From positions 1 through 49,229 of the forward strand of contig USGY01000009.1 in assembly GCA_900554365.1 (NCBI GenBank): a DNA stretch of 49,229 nucleotides, in the 5' to 3' direction. Shown piece by piece: positions 44,189 through 49,229 of this stretch (the first letter of the stretch is position 1; each line of letters starts with the position of its first letter). Both the position numbers and the translations under genes were made by a program. The stretch is from an uncultured Clostridium sp. Lineage in GTDB: Bacteria; Bacillota; Clostridia; TANB77; CAG-508. A model generated the notes under the pieces. The model had not been told where the DNA came from, did not search any database, and saw only the letters and a program-made list of their open reading frames with translations.

Positions 44189-46117
44189 TTAAATATCCAA
44201 ATTTTGTACATATTTTGCATTTGCTTGAATAAACTCTCTTCTTGGTTCAACTTCATCACCCATTAATAAAGTAAAGATTTCATCTGCTTTTATAGCATCA
44301 TCCATTGTTACTTTTATCAAAATTCTAGTTTCTGGATTCATTGTTGTATCCCAAAGTTGTTCTGGGTTCATTTCACCTAAACCTTTATATCTTTGAAGAC
44401 CTAATTGATCTCTTTGAATTCCTTTTTCTTCTAATTCTTTATATGCTTTATCAAGATCTTCATCTGTATAACAATAAACATCTTCCATTCCTTTTTTAGA
44501 TAATTTGTATAATGGTGGTTGAGCTAGATATACATTTCCATTTTCAATTAAAGGTCTCATATATCTAAAGAAAAATGTTAATAACAATGTTCTAATATGT
44601 GCTCCATCAACATCTGCATCTGCCATTATTATAACTTTTCCATATCTGATTTTAGTAATATCAAAATCAGCTCCAATTCCTGCTCCAACTGCTAAAATTA
44701 CTGGATTTAATTTATCGTTTCCATATATTTTATCTGCTCTAGCTTTTTCAACATTTAACATTTTTCCCCAAAGTGGTAAAATTGCTTGGAATTTTCTATC
44801 TCTTCCTTGTTTTGCACTACCACCTGCAGAATCTCCCTCAACTATATAAACTTCACATTCATCGGGATTTTTACTACTACAATCTGCTAATTTTCCAGGC
44901 AAAGTAGATGTTTCTAATGAACTTTTCTTTCTTGCTAATTCCCTAGCTCTTCTAGCTGCTTCTCTTGCTCTTGATGCACTAATACATTTTTCCAAAATAG
45001 CTTTTGCAACATTTGGATTTTCTTCTAAGAATGTTGCTAACGCTTCATTTACCATACTTTGAACAACACCTGTTACTTCACTATTTCCTAATTTTGTTTT
45101 AGTTTGTCCTTCAAATTGTGGTTCTTTTACTTTTACTGACACAACTGCTGTAATTCCTTCTCTAATGTCTTCACCTTGTAAATTATTATCTTTTTCCTTT
45201 AAGATATTATGACTTCTTGCATAATCATTAAATACTTTTGTTAAAGCTCTCTTAAATCCTTCTAAATGAGTTCCTCCTTCAACAGTATTAATATTGTTAA
45301 CAAATGTATAAATATTTTCTGAATAACTTGATGTATATTGAATTGCAATTTCAACTGGAACTTCACCAGCTTTTTCTATATATATTGGTGGTTTATATAA
45401 AACTTCTTTATTTTTATTTAAAAATTCTACAAAAGAAATTAAACCTCCATTATAACAAAACTCAGCTTTTTTAGGTGTTTCTTCTCTTTGATCTTCTAAA
45501 GTTATTTTTAAACCTTTTGTTAAAAATGCTATCTCTCTTAATCTTTTTTCTAATGTTTCATAATCATAATTTAAACTTTCAAAAATTGTATCATCAGCTA
45601 AAAATCTAACTTTTGTTCCTGTTTCATTTGTTTCTCCAATTTTAGTTAATTTTTCAGTTGTTTTACCTTTCTGAAATTTTAATTCATATATTCCGCCATC
45701 TCTTTTTATTCTAAGTTCAACCCATGTTGATAAAGCATTTACAACAGACGCACCTACACCGTGTAGACCTCCAGATACTTTGTATCCGCTATCTCCACCA
45801 AATTTTCCACCAGCATGTAATATTGTATAAACTGTTTCTGCTGTTGAAATTTTTGTTTTTGGATGTAATTCAACTGGTATTCCTCTTCCATTATCTGTTA
45901 CACTTATAATATTTCCTTTTTCTATAACAACATTTATTTCTGTGCAATATCCAGCTAAAGCCTCATCAACACCATTATCTACAATTTCATAAACCATATG
46001 ATGCAAACCTCTAACTGATGTACTACCAATATACATACCTGGTCTTTTTCTTACGGCTTCAAGACCTTCCAAGACTTGGATTTGCTCTGCACCATATTCA
46101 TGTTTGAATTTTTCCAT
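44189..46117 (-). CDS. gyrB: DNA gyrase subunit B
   Basis: 642 residues, ATG behind GGAGGAG, which lies in the end of recF. GHKL ATPase: EIVDNGVDEA, DNGRGIPVE, GGLHGVGASVVNALS. TOPRIM domain: EGDSAGGSAKQGRDR and the acidic DADVDGAHI. The C-terminal YKGLGEMNP motif is present. Start and length agree with Bacillota GyrB. It follows recF by 0 bp, giving the usual dnaN-recF-gyrB order, but gyrA is displaced. Confidence 0.98.
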   Translation of the reverse strand: MEKFKHEYGAEQIQVLEGLEAVRKRPGMYIGSTSVRGLHHMVYEIVDNGVDEALAGYCTEINVVIEKGNIISVTDNGRGIPVELHPKTKISTAETVYTILHAGGKFGGDSGYKVSGGLHGVGASVVNALSTWVELRIKRDGGIYELKFQKGKTTEKLTKIGETNETGTKVRFLADDTIFESLNYDYETLEKRLREIAFLTKGLKITLEDQREETPKKAEFCYNGGLISFVEFLNKNKEVLYKPPIYIEKAGEVPVEIAIQYTSSYSENIYTFVNNINTVEGGTHLEGFKRALTKVFNDYARSHNILKEKDNNLQGEDIREGITAVVSVKVKEPQFEGQTKTKLGNSEVTGVVQSMVNEALATFLEENPNVAKAILEKCISASRAREAARRARELARKKSSLETSTLPGKLADCSSKNPDECEVYIVEGDSAGGSAKQGRDRKFQAILPLWGKMLNVEKARADKIYGNDKLNPVILAVGAGIGADFDITKIRYGKVIIMADADVDGAHIRTLLLTFFFRYMRPLIENGNVYLAQPPLYKLSKKGMEDVYCYTDEDLDKAYKELEEKGIQRDQLGLQRYKGLGEMNPEQLWDTTMNPETRILIKVTMDDAIKADEIFTLLMGDEVEPRREFIQANAKYVQNLDI

Positions 46118-47194
46118 TTATACTCCTCCTCTAAAAACTTTTCCGTCTTTTACATTATATATTAAAATTTTATTATTTTCAATATCTATTTTATCAGTAC
46201 ATGTAATAATAACTTGTGTACTATCTATTTTTTCCAAAAAATGATTTCTTCTTTTTTTATCTAATTCTGACATAAAATCATCTAATAATAATATTGGCTT
46301 TTCTCCTATTTCGTCTTCTATAATATTAACTTCTGCCAATTTTAATGAAAGCATTGCTGTTCTGTATTGTCCTTGTGAACCATAAATACTTAATTCTTTA
46401 TTATTTATATTTATTATAAAATCATCTCTATGAATTCCTTTAGTTGTATATGATTTTATAATATCTAATTTTCTTCTTTGTTTTAATAAATTTAAATAAT
46501 TATTTTTATCTAAACATTCTGTTTTATATTCGATTTCAATATTTTCTTTATTATCTGTAATTTCTGAATGAATTTTTTTTATTTTTTCTTTAATTTTTTC
46601 TATGAATTCATTTCTATATTTACTAATAATAGTTGCATATTCAGCTAATTTTTCATCCCAAATATCTAATAAATCTTCTGATTTATTTTCTTCTTTTATT
46701 TGTTTTAAATAGTTATTTCTTTGTTCAATTGTTTTTACATATAAACTTAAGGTATGCATGTAATTTGGTTTTAATTGACTAATCATAATATCTAAAAATC
46801 GTCTTCTATTTTGAGGACCACCTTTTAATATATTAATATCATCTGGTGTAAACATTACAACATTTAAATTTCCTAATAATTCACTTAATTTTTTTATTTT
46901 TATTCCATTAACAAAAATTACTTTTTTATTACCTAATTGTATTTTTATTTTACCATCTCTATCTGATTTAAAATATTCTATTTCTAAAATAGCATTTTGC
47001 GAATCTAGTTTTATCATTTCTTTGTCTTGTTTTGCTCTAAATGATTTTCCCATGCTACATAAATAAATAGCTTCTATTATATTGGTTTTTCCTTGAGCAT
47101 TTTCTCCATAAAAAACATTTATATTTTTTTCTAATTTTATTTCTTCATTATTATAGTTTCTAAAATTATTTATTTTTATTTTACTTATCCACAT
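46118..47194 (-). CDS. recF: DNA replication/repair protein RecF
   Basis: 358 residues from ATG 47194 (MWISKIKINNFRNY); the ATG at 47206 overlaps the TGGAG ribosome site and is not used. SMC-like ABC ATPase: Walker A GENAQGKTNIIEA, signature region SIYGSQGQYRTAMLSLKL, Walker B PILLLDDFMSELD. It binds gapped DNA and helps RecA loading with RecO and RecR. The small S4-domain gene often found between dnaN and recF is missing; a 500-bp gap with DnaA boxes lies there instead. Confidence 0.96.
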   Translation of the reverse strand: MWISKIKINNFRNYNNEEIKLEKNINVFYGENAQGKTNIIEAIYLCSMGKSFRAKQDKEMIKLDSQNAILEIEYFKSDRDGKIKIQLGNKKVIFVNGIKIKKLSELLGNLNVVMFTPDDINILKGGPQNRRRFLDIMISQLKPNYMHTLSLYVKTIEQRNNYLKQIKEENKSEDLLDIWDEKLAEYATIISKYRNEFIEKIKEKIKKIHSEITDNKENIEIEYKTECLDKNNYLNLLKQRRKLDIIKSYTTKGIHRDDFIININNKELSIYGSQGQYRTAMLSLKLAEVNIIEDEIGEKPILLLDDFMSELDKKRRNHFLEKIDSTQVIITCTDKIDIENNKILIYNVKDGKVFRGGV

Positions 47195-47706
47195 ATTATT
47201 CTCCATCTGTGTAAAACTTTGTGTTTTCTTTTTTTTTCTAATTTATTCTAATTTATTCTTTTTTTTTCAATTTTTTTATAATTTATTAAATTAATCGTAA
47301 ATATCAATTATTTTTTTATCATATAATTTAATTATTAAAAAAATAAATCGGCTTATTTTTGATTCTCGTGCGTCGTTTTTTTATATTTTTTCTTTTTTTT
47401 ACTATTTTTTTCTAATTTATTCTTTTTTTTTCTAATTTTTTTGTATTTTTTACATTAATTTTTGTTATTTTTTATTAATTTTTATTATTTTTTATTGTTT
47501 TAAGTTATCCACAATTAAATTATCACTGCTTTTTTTAATTTTTATCTTTTTTTATCTTTTTTTTTCTAATTTATTCTTTTTTTTTCGATTTTTTTCATTA
47601 TTATTATATTAATTATTTTTATTAAGTTATCCACATAGTTTTAACAAATTGTGGATAACTTTTAAAATTTAAAGGTAGAATTTCTTCTACCTTTTTTATT
47701 TTTTTA
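47195..47706. promoter_or_regulatory. AT-rich dnaN-recF gap with three DnaA boxes
   Basis: No gene seen. Three perfect DnaA boxes: TTATCCACA at 47505-47513 and 47627-47635, TGTGGATAA at 47650-47658. The last two form an inverted pair with 12-bp arms (AAGTTATCCACA and TGTGGATAACTT). A T-rich motif containing CTAATTTATTC followed by eight or nine T recurs near 47240, 47412 and 47567. It may be a second DnaA-binding part of the origin or a regulatory site for recF-gyrB. A short hairpin GGTAGAA/TTCTACC (about 47672-47695) follows dnaN. Confidence 0.7.
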
Positions 47707-48822
47707 TTATTCTTTTAATCGAATTGGTAAAATCATATATGTATAATCATTGTTTTCAACTGATCTAATTATACATGGTGATATACTACTTCCAAATTCA
47801 ACATAAACTTCTTCATCATCAATTGCTTTTAAACAATCTAAGAAATATTTAGGATTAAATCCTGCTTCTAAATTTTTACCTTCTGTAGAAACATACATTT
47901 CTTCTTTAGCATCTCCAGTTTGGTTAGTACAAGATATTACAACTTTTCCAATATCAACTTGTACTTTTACAGGATATTTTTTCTCTTTTTCAATACTTGA
48001 TGATGATATTAAACTAACTCTTTCGAAACTATTTTGTAAAATACTTTTATTTGCTCTAACTCTTGTTTCCCAATTACTTGGTATTACATTTTGATAATTT
48101 AAAAATTCTCCGTCTAAAATTCTAGTTACAACCTTACAGTTATCCATTTCAAATAAGGCTTGATTTTTTGCCACTCCTATTTTTACTGGTTCAAACGAAT
48201 CTGATATAATTTTGTTTACTTCGTTTAAAGTTTTTCCGGGTATAACTGCTTTAAAGTTATTAGTTTGTTTATTTAAATAAATACTTCTTAACGCTAATCT
48301 GAATCCATCTACAGCAACTACATTTAATTTATTATTTTCGATTTCAAACAAGCAACCTGTAAAAATTGGTCTACTTTCTTCAGTGCTTACTGCAAAAATT
48401 GTTTTTCTAATCATATTTTTTAATACATTTTGATCAACTTCTATTGAATTTTCAATTTCTATTTTTGGTAATTCTGGAAATTCATCTGGATTCATTGTAG
48501 CTAATTTGTATAAAGAACCTTCACATTCTATTTCTAATAAATTTTTATCATTTACAGAAATATGTATTTCTGTATTTGGTAATTTTCTAATAATTTCACT
48601 AAACATTACTGCATTTACTACAGTACTTCCTTGTTCTTCTACTTCACATTCCATAACATATTCAATTCCAATTTCTAAATCATATGTTGTTAATTTAATT
48701 TCTTTATCATTAGTTTGTATTAATATACCTTCAAGTATAGGCATTGTTGTTTTTGAAGCTACTCCTTTAACTACGGAATTAATAGCTTTAAGTATAGTGT
48801 CTTTATAACAAACAAATTTCAT
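47707..48822 (-). CDS. dnaN: DNA polymerase III sliding clamp (beta subunit)
   Basis: 371 residues, ATG behind AAAGGAGGAT. Three clamp domains are recognisable from conserved pieces: VVKGVASKTTMPILEGILI, TVVNAVMFSEIIRKLPN, AVSTEESRPIFTGCLFEI, VVAVDGFRLALR, FNPKYFLDCLKAID, and the C-terminal YMILPIRL of the protein-binding pocket. The ring-shaped processivity clamp tethers the polymerase to DNA. It starts beside the DnaA-box cluster, so dnaA is expected just beyond the right edge. Confidence 0.98.
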   Translation of the reverse strand: MKFVCYKDTILKAINSVVKGVASKTTMPILEGILIQTNDKEIKLTTYDLEIGIEYVMECEVEEQGSTVVNAVMFSEIIRKLPNTEIHISVNDKNLLEIECEGSLYKLATMNPDEFPELPKIEIENSIEVDQNVLKNMIRKTIFAVSTEESRPIFTGCLFEIENNKLNVVAVDGFRLALRSIYLNKQTNNFKAVIPGKTLNEVNKIISDSFEPVKIGVAKNQALFEMDNCKVVTRILDGEFLNYQNVIPSNWETRVRANKSILQNSFERVSLISSSSIEKEKKYPVKVQVDIGKVVISCTNQTGDAKEEMYVSTEGKNLEAGFNPKYFLDCLKAIDDEEVYVEFGSSISPCIIRSVENNDYTYMILPIRLKE

Positions 48823-49060
48823 TATGATCCTCCTTTATATATTTTATAATATAATATTAATATTTTTAGTAGTAGTAGTAATAGGTGCTGTGGAAACTGT
48901 GGATAACTATGTGGATATCTACAATCCCTAGCAAAATTCGTGTGGATAAGTCAGTGGATAACTTTTTTAATTATCCACACTTTCCAACTGCTATTGTGTA
49001 AAAGTGAGATATACACAGTTTATCAACAGGCTATCCACAGTTGCATGTGGATAACGAATG
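48823..49060. other. chromosomal replication origin (oriC), DnaA box cluster and unwinding region
   Basis: Perfect DnaA boxes at 48898-48906, 48941-48949, 48971-48979 and 49046-49054; near-perfect ones (8 of 9) at 48910-48918, 48953-48961, 49020-49028 and 49031-49039; a weaker one at 48889-48897. Left of them, six trinucleotides TAG-TAG-TAG-TAG-TAA-TAG (48867-48884) form a DnaA-trio-like element, and an AT-only stretch (about 48840-48866) next to dnaN is the likely unwinding site. This matches the basal unwinding module known from B. subtilis. The boxes are in both orientations. Confidence 0.93.
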
Positions 49061-49141
49061 TAGCCTTTCCGTAAGAACAGAAAGAATTACATTTATTCAA
49101 ACACTTATTTCCAAAACATAAATTTCAAAAAATTCTTGTAA

Positions 49142-49229
49142 TTATTTTGTCTCTTGTTTTTTATCATTTACGATAATGTTTTTCTCACTAACCACAATTA
49201 ACTTTGTGTTTGTTTTTTCTTTTATCTCT
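49142..49229 (-). CDS. possible 3' end of a gene cut by the window edge (dnaA?)
   Basis: A minus-strand frame is open from the right edge to a TAA at 49144-49142 and reads EIKEKTNTKLIVVSEKNI and so on, lysine-rich. dnaA is expected here by gene order, but the tail does not show a recognisable DnaA end. It could be chance. Confidence 0.3.
   Translation of the reverse strand, partial: EIKEKTNTKLIVVSEKNIIVNDKKQETK

Overview
The window is a very AT-rich chromosomal segment from a low-GC Bacillota, most likely an uncultured gut-type Clostridia. This rests on the T-box-controlled aspS, frequent TTG starts behind strong Shine-Dalgarno sites, VanW/G5, Tex, ABC-F and DUF378 genes, and the origin block dnaN-recF-gyrB on the minus strand. 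No genus can be assigned from sequence alone.

Layout. 1-6.3 kb: T-box leader and aspS; an M23 peptidase split by a +1 frameshift; a membrane-anchored HtrA protease; an acyl-CoA synthetase. 6.4-14 kb: a single-module reductase-terminated NRPS (C-A-T-R, predicted to load threonine) whose stop overlaps the start of a membrane histidine kinase, followed by a REC/HD-GYP response regulator with its own promoter. 14-27.7 kb: housekeeping genes (tex, ABC-F, DUF378, a degenerate CapA-like protein, corA, mgtA, VanW/G5, a starch-binding-type protein, an SDR) and four tRNA genes, Lys(CTT), Thr, Glu and Lys(TTT). 27.8-33.4 kb: a plus-strand type IV secretion-like operon (small membrane protein, VirD4-like coupling ATPase, VirB2-like pilin, VirB6-like and PrgI-like membrane proteins), followed by dnaD and the helicase loader dnaC under a separate promoter. 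gyrA follows. 36-43.6 kb: an extremely AT-rich accessory block that separates gyrA from gyrB. It holds an XRE regulator, two unknown genes, four decayed tandem copies of the 3' part of a CpaE/MinD-like ATPase gene, the intact copy of that gene, and a split VirB4-like ATPase. 43.7-44.2 kb: a region of regularly spaced hairpins joined by a repeated GAGCNAA linker. 44.2-49.2 kb: gyrB, recF, a gap with DnaA boxes, dnaN, and oriC with DnaA boxes and DnaA-trio-like repeats.

Main discoveries. (1) The codon CGG occurs in frame only twice among the genes I could read, and at both places (M23 peptidase, dnaC) the reading frame must shift +1 by skipping the C, so that the next codon read is GGN (Gly). 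This suggests that CGG is an unassigned or hungry codon that drives +1 frameshifting, including inside the Walker A motif of the helicase loader. (2) Several secretion-like genes have a good Shine-Dalgarno followed at normal spacing by ATA or ATT and no usable ATG/GTG/TTG, which suggests AUA/AUU initiation. (3) A threonine-specific reductase NRPS is coupled translationally to a histidine kinase, a possible small-molecule signalling unit. (4) A relaxase-less secretion-like apparatus is split around gyrA next to the origin. (5) A hairpin array may be an undescribed structured RNA.

Limits: families were recognised by eye from motifs. No alignment, folding or database search was run.
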